Below are positions 57,663-63,789 of a DNA stretch of 64,000 nt, piece by piece. The stretch is from SIG565 sp045594065 (GTDB lineage: Bacteria > Bacillota > Clostridia > Oscillospirales > Acutalibacteraceae). A program made the position numbers and the translations under genes. Where the stretch lies: NCBI GenBank assembly GCA_045594065.1, contig JAZNXU010000040.1, forward strand, positions 37,269 to 101,268, given 5' to 3'. The notes beneath the pieces are model-generated. The model was not told where the DNA came from and searched no databases. It was given only the letters and a program-made list of their open reading frames with translations. The number at the start of each line of letters is the position of its first letter. Position 1 is the first letter of the stretch.

Positions 57663-58085
57663 TTAGAGTCCGAACTTATCGGCATCGGCAAATACAGACT
57701 CGGGTGTAAACTCGTCCTCTGCTGCCCAAAGCTCACTGCTCCAAAGCTCAACATAGCTATTCATACCAATTAGGTGAGCAGACGCTTCAAGCGAAGCATA
57801 CTCTCTAAGTGTTGGTGGAATTACAATTCTACCCTGAGCGTCGAACTCAACATTAAATGCGCCATCGAAAATAAAGCGCTTAATACCGCTCGCCTGAGAG
57901 CTGGGAAGCTCGGAAATTTTAGCCACAAGCTTTTCCCACTCGGCAAACGGATAAATACATAAACAACGCTTGCCCGTTATACCGCGGCAAACTATAAAGT
58001 TTTCACCTAAATCATCACGGAACTTTGCAGGTACGAAAACACGACCCTTTTTATCTATTGTGTGGTCATAACCTCCATAAAGCAT
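57663..58085 (-). CDS. mraZ: Transcriptional regulator MraZ
   Basis: This 140-residue AbrB-like double swapped-hairpin protein has two related halves: YGGYDHTIDKKGRVFVPAKF with R and D/G-rich turns, and FDGAFNVEFDAQGRIVIPPT near 68-87. MraZ forms ring oligomers that bind tandem repeats at its own promoter and control the dcw operon. A matching array lies 23-69 bases upstream of its start. The ribosome site is GGAGGTG. Confidence 0.97.
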   Translation of the reverse strand: MLYGGYDHTIDKKGRVFVPAKFRDDLGENFIVCRGITGKRCLCIYPFAEWEKLVAKISELPSSQASGIKRFIFDGAFNVEFDAQGRIVIPPTLREYASLEASAHLIGMNSYVELWSSELWAAEDEFTPESVFADADKFGL

Positions 58086-58107
58086 CGTGTTTCACCTCCA
58101 AATTCAC

Positions 58108-58154
58108 CACTTTTATACACTTTAATGAACTTTTAGCCCACTTTTCACCACTTT
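58108..58154 (-). promoter_or_regulatory. MraZ-box array, five tandem AAAGTG repeats
   Basis: CACTTT on the plus strand (AAAGTG on minus) starts at 58108, 58118, 58139 and 58149, with a degenerate copy AACTTT at 58128. The period is 10-11 bases, one helical turn. It lies between the mraZ promoter and ribosome site. AAAGTG-type tandem repeats are the known MraZ target in Mollicutes, so this is the probable autoregulatory operator. Confidence 0.85.
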
Positions 58155-58161
58155 TAAAGCT

Positions 58162-58190
58162 ATTATACAGTACTTTTTAGCAAAATGCAA
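58162..58190 (-). promoter_or_regulatory. Promoter of the mraZ/dcw operon
   Basis: -35 TTGCAT (58185-58190) and -10 TATAAT (58162-58167), 17-base spacer, directly upstream of the MraZ boxes, so bound MraZ would cover the transcription start. Confidence 0.8.
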
Positions 58191-58250
58191 TAGTTTTTAT
58201 AAAAAATTTAAAAAAGTTACAAAATTGTAAGAAACCCGATTAAAAACAAA

Positions 58251-58275
58251 AAACCGAGGCATTTAGCCTCGGTTT
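58251..58275 (-). terminator. Terminator of the zinc-ribbon membrane protein gene
   Basis: AAACCGAGGC and GCCTCGGTTT form a 10 bp stem with a 5-base loop; T-rich sequence follows on the minus strand (GGTTTTTTG), 12 bases after the gene's stop. Confidence 0.85.
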
Positions 58276-58287
58276 AAATTAATCATA

Positions 58288-58710
58288 TTAGAACATTATA
58301 TTAACCTTAAAATCGATTTTGCAGGAGGGGCACTTCACATTGTGCTTTCCCTTTTTTATGGGTAAGCGTAGCACCGCTTTGCAGTGCGGACATTTGCGGT
58401 ATCTTTTATATTTAATATCGCGTACTCGGCGGCAGGTCAGCTTAAACCAATTTATAACCCCCGAAAAGTTGCGCTGGAACCACTCGTTCTCACGGCGGCG
58501 GGCAGGAATGTTGCGGGAGAACATTCTGAAAATTACCATTCCGAGAATAGTCCATTGCAGTAAAAAGAAAATACTTGTGGCATAAAGATTGCGCACAATT
58601 GTGTTAACAACCGCTGCAATCAAATAAAGTACAAGTAATGCAATATTAAATTTATCATTACCGTAGCGACCATACATAAAGGACGCTATCCTATCCCTTA
58701 TTCTCCACAT
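58288..58710 (-). CDS. Membrane protein with C-terminal zinc ribbon, unknown function
   Basis: This 140-residue protein starts at ATG 58710 after GAGGTG. It has two membrane helices (about 22-40 and 44-62), a basic linker (RNIPARRRENEWFQRN) and a C-terminal zinc ribbon with CPHC and CPSC knuckles (about 107-130) that opens KYRKCPHCKAVLRLPIKKGK. The pattern is found in small clostridial proteins without a known role; the ribbon faces the cytoplasm if the N-terminus does. It is monocistronic. Confidence 0.8.
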   Translation of the reverse strand: MWRIRDRIASFMYGRYGNDKFNIALLVLYLIAAVVNTIVRNLYATSIFFLLQWTILGMVIFRMFSRNIPARRRENEWFQRNFSGVINWFKLTCRRVRDIKYKRYRKCPHCKAVLRLPIKKGKHNVKCPSCKIDFKVNIMF

Positions 58711-58803
58711 TAAAGTATACACCTCACACTAATATTATAGTGGTAAATTATGAACAAATATAGAATTTTTTGAAAAAAAGTTATTACATTGAAAAATTTT
58801 TTC

Positions 58804-58812
58804 TGTTATAAT
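58804..58812 (+). promoter_or_regulatory. Extended -10 promoter of the carD-like gene
   Basis: TGT-TATAAT (TATAAT at 58807-58812), 29 bases before the ATG; the -35 region is poor. The TGn extension probably compensates. Confidence 0.55.
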
Positions 58813-58841
58813 TATTACAGTAAATTAACTTGAGGTGAAAA

Positions 58842-59336
58842 ATGTTTAAGGTTAACGACACGGTTGTGCACCCATCTATGGGAATTTGCATCGTAACCGA
58901 TATTACAAAAATGGCAGTAGGTAAAAATCCTGCAAGGGAATTTTTCGTATTAACTCCAAAATACGAAAACACGGGCACAAAAATATATGTACCATCAGAC
59001 GGTAAAATCGAACTCCGCTACCCGCTTGATTCCGAAAGAATTAAGGAAATATTAAAGGATGTTTTGAACACACAGGCTTTATGGAACGACAATGATGCCC
59101 TCAGACGTGCCGAGTTCACCGAAATTTTGCGTAGCGGCAACCACACAAAAATCATAAAATTAATCTATGAGCTACACGAAAAGCAAAAGGAAAAAGAAAA
59201 GAATGGCAAAAAGCTGCATTTATCTGATGAAAGAATACTTCGTGAGGCCGAGCGCCTTATTCACGGCGAGCTCGCCTACTCTATGCAGATAGAGCCCGAA
59301 AATGTTGCGGAATATATAATGAGTGTACTGCTGTAA
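58842..59336 (+). CDS. CarD-family transcriptional regulator
   Basis: This is a 164-residue protein. The N-terminal RNA-polymerase-interacting domain (about 1-60; MFKVNDTVVHPSMGICIVTD) resembles CarD/TRCF RID modules, followed by a helical C-terminal domain (about 65-160). CarD proteins bind the RNA polymerase beta subunit and stabilise open complexes. Members of this length in Clostridia are common and usually uncharacterised. It has its own promoter and terminator. Confidence 0.9.
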   Translation: MFKVNDTVVHPSMGICIVTDITKMAVGKNPAREFFVLTPKYENTGTKIYVPSDGKIELRYPLDSERIKEILKDVLNTQALWNDNDALRRAEFTEILRSGNHTKIIKLIYELHEKQKEKEKNGKKLHLSDERILREAERLIHGELAYSMQIEPENVAEYIMSVLL

Positions 59337-59337
59337 A

Positions 59338-59366
59338 AAACGCCTTACCTAACCGGTAAGGCGTTT
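59338..59366. terminator. Bidirectional terminator between carD-like and SGNH genes
   Basis: AAACGCCTTACC and GGTAAGGCGTTT form a perfect 12 bp stem with a 5-base loop, flanked by A and T runs. It serves the two convergent genes. Confidence 0.9.
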
Positions 59367-59397
59367 AAATTTAATACTTCGTAATTTTTAAGTCACT

Positions 59398-60246
59398 TTA
59401 TTTTATAAAATCCTTAAGCGGAAAATCAGAGTTTTTCAGTTCATTTAAAAAGATTTCGCAAATGCGTTTTGCACCTAAAATATTATAATGAACATTATCA
59501 TCAGGCTTTGTGAGGTCAGGTGTCACGCCCTTAAGCATAGCATAGTGTTCTAAGGTTTCTTTATACAAAAAATATTTTACCATCATCGCCTTAAAACCAA
59601 TACTCTTAAACTCCTCTTCAAAGATTTCGCCGACATTTAAATATGCAACATCTGTTTTTGCCGCTATACTCTTGAGTGCCTCCATATATTTATGGCTTGC
59701 GGGGAAAACATCCTTTTCGTTGTTGTCTTTTATATAATATTTTCCCGTACCTCTTACCAAAAGCACCAAAGCGCCCTTAGCCTTTACCTGTGTAATCATA
59801 TCGGATAAAATACGGGTGTATTCGTCCACCTCAGAACGGAGAGTGAAAAATGTGTGCGTACCGTAGCCGCTGCCTACATTTAAATATACATCACGGTCGG
59901 TAAAAAAGAAATCCTTAACATACTCGCCGCCCTTAAACTCACGGTAAGAATCACGGCCTATGCTGCCCATATCGTTAATGCCACCCCAGTAAAACACAAA
60001 GTAGTCCCCTTTGTTTATGCGGGATAAAATTTGCGCCCAACGGCTTTTCTCGGGCTGATTAAACTTAAAATTGCCCTGTATATAATCCTCTGAATATAGA
60101 AATGTTTTAAGGGAGTAGCCGCCCCTTGCTATGTTTACATATTGAACACCGTCTGTAAAATTGTCTTTAAGGTAATGTGCCCAGCCCTGCTGCGGATATG
60201 AAGCGTCATCATATTCGGCAGTTGTTGAATCGCCGAACACCCACAC
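59398..60246 (-). CDS. SGNH/GDSL hydrolase with a frameshifted 5' end
   Basis: This 282-residue frame opens at GTG (60246) and reads MWVFGDSTTAEYDDASYPQQ, with block I GDSTT, WGGINDMGSIG and C-terminal DDNVHYNILGAKR (catalytic Asp and His). It resembles rhamnogalacturonan-acetylesterase-like SGNH enzymes. The GTG has no ribosome site. The natural-looking start is ATG 60262-60260, 8 bases after GGGG, but it is one base out of frame because of an A7 run (60254-60248). With A6 the protein would begin METKKVWVFGDST. This may be a sequencing error, a mutation or slippage. Confidence 0.85.
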   Translation of the reverse strand: MWVFGDSTTAEYDDASYPQQGWAHYLKDNFTDGVQYVNIARGGYSLKTFLYSEDYIQGNFKFNQPEKSRWAQILSRINKGDYFVFYWGGINDMGSIGRDSYREFKGGEYVKDFFFTDRDVYLNVGSGYGTHTFFTLRSEVDEYTRILSDMITQVKAKGALVLLVRGTGKYYIKDNNEKDVFPASHKYMEALKSIAAKTDVAYLNVGEIFEEEFKSIGFKAMMVKYFLYKETLEHYAMLKGVTPDLTKPDDNVHYNILGAKRICEIFLNELKNSDFPLKDFIK

Positions 60247-60312
60247 CTTTTTTTGTTTCCATACTAATACCCCTTTGTTTTTAAAATCTCATTTTGTTAT
60301 ATGTATATCGTA

Positions 60313-60399
60313 TCAACAACCGTCATCGCAGTTAAAGGTAACTTCTTTACGGAGTCTATAGGGATAGCGCATATACATGCTCAGTATATAATTTGACAT
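60313..60399 (-). CDS. Putative 28-residue peptide
   Basis: An ATG at 60399-60397, five bases after the glycerophosphodiesterase stop, opens 28 codons reading MSNYILSMYMRYPYRLRK, then a tail EVTFNCDDGC and TGA. The ribosome site is weak (GAG at about 8 bases). The composition is protein-like, and the C-terminal Cys-x3-Cys with acidic residues could bind metal. It lies in the 158-base gap before the SGNH gene and is otherwise unexplained. Confidence 0.35.
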   Translation of the reverse strand: MSNYILSMYMRYPYRLRKEVTFNCDDGC

Positions 60400-60404
60400 A
60401 CTTA

Positions 60405-61208
60405 TTACTCGTTTTCAGGCTCAAAACCCTCAAAAATGTAGGCTTTAAAGTGCGGTTTTGCCGCCGTTAAATCCTTAGAACTCTTAAGTGTCCAGCAGAC
60501 AGGAAATGCACCTAAAAGTTTATTAATTCTGAAAAACATATTGTTCTTGTATTTGTGTTCGTAGGACACAAAATGCGGACGCGAAACAAAGTTAAAAGAA
60601 AGACTGCCGAGCAGCTTTAAATATATTTTTTCCTTATAATACGGGGTGGAAAGCTGACCGCGGCAGATATCAGGTCGATATTTACGGTATTGTGCTACAA
60701 TTCGCGGGTCGAAAGATTGTATAAAATATTCTCCATTATAACTGTGCAGTATTTCATCTGCCCTTTTAAAAAGTTCTGACGGAGAATACAAATCCGCCTT
60801 AAATTCTATTAAAAGCGGCACCTTTGCATCAACTGCTTTCAGGCACTCTTTAAGGGTAGGTATTTTTTCATCGGTATTAAAAAGAGTATACTCCTTTAGT
60901 TCTTTAAGGGTTAAATCCGATACCCTTTTATCCACTCCGCAAACGCGTTCAAGAGTTGAATCGTGAAAAACTACTACCTCTCCATCTTTAGTTAAGCGTA
61001 TATCGTTTTCTATAGCATAGCCTTTTGCCGCCGCCAAGCGAAATGCTGTAAGGCTGTTCTCCGGTATGCCCTCGTCAATATTATGTAAACCACGGTGTGC
61101 TATATACATACCGCATAATACCTTGAGTTTCGGGTGACGCTTTAAAGACGGCATAACAAGGAACAGGAATAATAGGATAGCCACCAACGCAACAATAAGA
61201 CCTACCAT
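60405..61208 (-). CDS. Glycerophosphodiester phosphodiesterase
   Basis: This is a 267-residue protein starting at ATG 61208 with GGAGG at 6 bases. It has an N-terminal membrane helix (about 2-20) and a GDPD TIM-barrel: AHRGLHN (catalytic His), PENSLTAFRLAAAKGYAIENDIRLTKDG split by metal ligands, VVFHDSTLERVCG (second His) and LIEFK. It hydrolyses glycerophosphodiesters to glycerol 3-phosphate and an alcohol. It is tightly coupled to the MFS gene upstream (overlapping stop). Confidence 0.92.
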   Translation of the reverse strand: MVGLIVALVAILLFLFLVMPSLKRHPKLKVLCGMYIAHRGLHNIDEGIPENSLTAFRLAAAKGYAIENDIRLTKDGEVVVFHDSTLERVCGVDKRVSDLTLKELKEYTLFNTDEKIPTLKECLKAVDAKVPLLIEFKADLYSPSELFKRADEILHSYNGEYFIQSFDPRIVAQYRKYRPDICRGQLSTPYYKEKIYLKLLGSLSFNFVSRPHFVSYEHKYKNNMFFRINKLLGAFPVCWTLKSSKDLTAAKPHFKAYIFEGFEPENE

Positions 61209-61209
61209 C

Positions 61210-62541
61210 TCAGTCCTCCACATCAAAACTCTCAAGCAAAGATTTCTTAGTTACAGGCTTAATATCACCGTGTTTTACAAACATCATAGTTATGAAAGAA
61301 ATAAGCACTGCCACCGCGGCATAGATAAACAGAGTCTTGGGATTTAAGCTGTAAAGTCTACCGGCAAGAATCGGGGTAATTACCTGAGCCGACATACTAA
61401 AAGCATAGTAGTAACCCGTAAATTTACCAATATCCCCTCCAGCGCACATTTCAACAACCATCGGCAAGCTGTTAACATTTATGAGCGCCCAAGAAACGCC
61501 GACTAAAACGAATACTGCATACAAGCTCCAATGGAACTGTGTAGCAAACAAGGTATACACAAATGCAACACCAAATGCTGCAGCAAGCATAAGCGCGCCT
61601 ATTTTAATGGTGCGGGCGCGACCGATTTTGCCTGCAATAACACCTGCGGGAATGTAAGATACAATAGCACCAATCGTAGCAATCGTAAGGCAGAGTGAAG
61701 CACCGCCGTCGGTCATACTCCACTGGCTTGTGGCGTAAACCGAGAACCATGTGGTAACTCCGTTATAACCGATATACCAAAAAGCTACCGATAAAAGTAG
61801 GAATATAAGGCTTCTTTTAACGGCCTTTGGTATTACCGCCTTTTTCTTTTCCTCATCAAGCTCGGTTAACTGCTGTTCGGGGTGCTCTGCTTCATAAGCC
61901 GCCTGCTCGGCTGCGAGCTTCGGCTCGTTAACAAAGAACATAACTATAAACAGCGAAATAAGCATTATTGCCGCTATAATAATAAATATAGGCAGGTAGT
62001 TAATATGCTGTTCTGCGGGCTTTTTACCCGAATAAAGCACTGTGTTAACCACAAGAAAAAGTACTCCGCCAACAGCGCCCATAAGGTTAATTACGGCGTT
62101 GCCCTTACTGCGCAAGGGTTTCGGTGTAACATCAGGCATTAAGGCTACAGCAGGAGAACGGAAAATACCCATTGAAATAAGAGCTAAACACAATACAACA
62201 ATAAAGGTCAAAAGCTTAAATGTTGCGGGTACTGCCGAAAAGCTGTTATCGATTATAGGCAGAGCCACCATAAAAGCAACGGCTAAAAGAGTGCCTATCA
62301 AGATAAAAGGCTTACGCCTACCCATTTTCGAAGCGCATCGATCGGAAAGTCCGCCAAAAAACGGCAGAAGGAAAAGCGCCAAAATATTATCCGATGCCAT
62401 AATTGCACCTGTAATAGTTTCATCAAGCCCGAAAGTATACTGCAAAATAAGCGGAATTTTATTATCGTACATCTGCCAGAATGCGCTTATAGCCAAAAAG
62501 GCAAAGCCCACAAGAACTGTGCGTTTAACATTCAGTTTCAT
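61210..62541 (-). CDS. MFS transporter (SLC45/GPH-like)
   Basis: This 443-residue protein has 12 predicted membrane helices in two halves with a long central cytoplasmic loop (about 205-238; EPKLAAEQAAYEAEHPEQQ). Motifs FFGGLSDRCASKMGRRKPFI near 60-80 and RSPAVALMPDVTPKPLRSKG near 132-150 match SLC45-like sugar transporters of Firmicutes. The substrate is unknown; a sugar or glycerol-phosphate-type compound would fit the adjacent GDPD gene. It lies 11 bases after trxA. Confidence 0.9.
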   Translation of the reverse strand: MKLNVKRTVLVGFAFLAISAFWQMYDNKIPLILQYTFGLDETITGAIMASDNILALFLLPFFGGLSDRCASKMGRRKPFILIGTLLAVAFMVALPIIDNSFSAVPATFKLLTFIVVLCLALISMGIFRSPAVALMPDVTPKPLRSKGNAVINLMGAVGGVLFLVVNTVLYSGKKPAEQHINYLPIFIIIAAIMLISLFIVMFFVNEPKLAAEQAAYEAEHPEQQLTELDEEKKKAVIPKAVKRSLIFLLLSVAFWYIGYNGVTTWFSVYATSQWSMTDGGASLCLTIATIGAIVSYIPAGVIAGKIGRARTIKIGALMLAAAFGVAFVYTLFATQFHWSLYAVFVLVGVSWALINVNSLPMVVEMCAGGDIGKFTGYYYAFSMSAQVITPILAGRLYSLNPKTLFIYAAVAVLISFITMMFVKHGDIKPVTKKSLLESFDVED

Positions 62542-62552
62542 ACTATCACTCC

Positions 62553-62861
62553 TTATAAATCTAATAATTCAAGGATTTCTTCTTTTGGTCTATAACCTAC
62601 CGCCTGAGCGACAATTTTTCCGTTTTTAACCACACAAAGCGTGGGAATACTACTGATACCGAAAAGATTTGCAAGCTCGGGCTCGTCGTCTACATTCACC
62701 TTTGCAACGGTGATGTCAGCACACTCCTCGGCAATTTCCTCAACAATTCCCGCCACCATTCGGCACGGTCCGCACCAGCTAGCCCAGAAATCGAGTAATA
62801 CGGTTTTGCCGCTTTTTATAACCTCGGCTTCAAAATTCTCTTTAGTTGCGGTAATCAACAT
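62553..62861 (-). CDS. trxA: Thioredoxin
   Basis: This 102-residue protein has the active site WASWCGPCRM (Cys30 and Cys33), D24 in LLDFW, the cis-proline loop SSIPTLCVV (near 75) and a C-terminal GYRPKEEIL in place of the usual G-x-x-x-K. It is a standard cytosolic thioredoxin. Its start is 2 bases after the FTR-like gene stop, so both are co-translated, which suggests this thioredoxin is reduced through ferredoxin. Confidence 0.96.
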   Translation of the reverse strand: MLITATKENFEAEVIKSGKTVLLDFWASWCGPCRMVAGIVEEIAEECADITVAKVNVDDEPELANLFGISSIPTLCVVKNGKIVAQAVGYRPKEEILELLDL

Positions 62862-62863
62862 AA

Positions 62864-63067
62864 TTAATCCTCCTTTGATTTATAGTATAGCATACAGTGG
62901 CAGTAGCCCTCAAAATTCGGGTCGGCAATCTGCTCACGGAATTCTTTGCACATACATTTATTTTCTTCTGTAATTTGGAGCTTGCAAGGGCAATAACCGC
63001 CCTTTTTCTTGAGTCCCTCACGGATAGCTGTCACAACTTCTTTGTCTTCATTTAATCTTACAGCCAT
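62864..63067 (-). CDS. Ferredoxin:thioredoxin reductase catalytic-chain-like protein (FtrB-like)
   Basis: This 67-residue protein has three CxC motifs at residues 26/28 (CPC), 38/40 (CMC) and 56/58 (CHC): YCPCKLQ, NKCMCKEFREQ and EGYCHCMLYYK. Six such cysteines are the hallmark of FTR catalytic chains, which bind a 4Fe-4S cluster and an adjacent disulfide. Here spacing between the first two motifs is shorter than in plant FTR, and no FtrA variable subunit gene is present. It is the first gene of an operon with trxA next. AAGGGG ribosome site. Confidence 0.85.
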   Translation of the reverse strand: MAVRLNEDKEVVTAIREGLKKKGGYCPCKLQITEENKCMCKEFREQIADPNFEGYCHCMLYYKSKED

Positions 63068-63097
63068 TAATATTCCCCTTATGATTTATTTAAGTTC

Positions 63098-63126
63098 ATT
63101 CTAACATATATATGAGTATTTTTCAA
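63098..63126 (-). promoter_or_regulatory. Promoter of the FTR-like/trxA operon
   Basis: -35 TTGAAA (63121-63126) and -10 TAGAAT (63098-63103) with a TGn extension, 17-base spacer, 30 bases before the ATG. Confidence 0.7.
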
Positions 63127-63152
63127 ATACTTTTATTAGTATTAACAAACAT

Positions 63153-63195
63153 AAAAAAATCAATCCCCCGCTTTAAAGAAAGGATTGATTTTTTT
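63153..63195 (-). terminator. Terminator of the Amidase_6 gene
   Basis: AAAAAAATCAATCC pairs with GGATTGATTTTTTT (14 bp) around a 15-base loop; T7 follows on the minus strand. Confidence 0.88.
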
Positions 63196-63202
63196 AATTT
63201 GT

Positions 63203-63685
63203 TTACCAAGTTCGCACGCCATCAATATGCAAAAAGCGTGCTTTGTCATAAATATAACTCGATAACGGTCGGTCGAGAGCATCATATGTGTGTGCGGCAA
63301 CTAATATTTCGGGTGCAGTTGCAATAATTACGGGCGAATGATAAAAATGCCCGCCGGAAGTGCCTAGCTGAACTATATCGCCGGGCATTATTTCGTCTAC
63401 CGAAACCTCTCGGGCAAAGGGACCCACAGAGCGGTTGTTGAGCAAAAAATTATAGAGAAAATCAACACCCGTCCAAGATGCAGTGCGGTCGCTTGAGGAA
63501 CGGTAGTACCACCCTAAAGCACCGGTATAATTCATAACGCGGGCTCCTGCAAAAATGCACTGTGAAGCGAAATTCGTGCAATCCCCGCCAATACTTTCAA
63601 AATCATAATAGGCAGGGTTTCGGCTTAGTGCCCACCTGCGCGCGTAAGCCACCGAAGCCGACCTGTTATAAGGAATTTCTCGCAT
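63203..63685 (-). CDS. Amidase_6-domain protein
   Basis: This 160-residue protein is made almost entirely of the putative amidase domain PF12671: YNRSASVAYARRWALSRNPA, then GGDCTNFASQCIFAGARVMN with the presumed catalytic Cys (near 36), PGDIVQLGTSGGHFYHSPVI with a His, and AAHTYDALDRPL. It has no signal peptide, unlike many longer secreted homologues. A GGGAGG ribosome site precedes the ATG. It is probably a cysteine amidase or peptidase of cell-wall or spore material; the substrate is unproven. Confidence 0.88.
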   Translation of the reverse strand: MREIPYNRSASVAYARRWALSRNPAYYDFESIGGDCTNFASQCIFAGARVMNYTGALGWYYRSSSDRTASWTGVDFLYNFLLNNRSVGPFAREVSVDEIMPGDIVQLGTSGGHFYHSPVIIATAPEILVAAHTYDALDRPLSSYIYDKARFLHIDGVRTW

Positions 63686-63720
63686 ATATTCCCCTCCCTA
63701 TATTAAGATATGTGAGAAGT

Positions 63721-63789
63721 AGTGTGGGAGTTCAAATCCCGCCATACATAAAAAAATTAAGGGTTGGTCTATTTTGACCAACCCTTAAT
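63721..63789 (+). repeat. Repeat unit A: T-arm-like segment plus 14 bp hairpin
   Basis: GTGGGAGTTCAAATCCCGCC (63724-63743) resembles a tRNA T-arm (stem GTGGG/CCCGC, loop AGTTCAAAT). An A6 tract and a perfect 14 bp hairpin follow (63756-63769 with 63776-63789). No cloverleaf can be completed upstream. The next unit begins directly after it. Confidence 0.55.

Noticed and set aside
63721..63743. tRNA gene on the plus strand
   Set aside because: Only a T-arm-like stem-loop is present. No acceptor stem, D-arm or anticodon arm can be found upstream, and the loop has nine bases rather than seven.
63562..63777. Plus-strand frame over the Amidase_6 start and repeat unit A
   Set aside because: It runs antisense through the N-terminus of a supported gene and into a hairpin, without a start signal.
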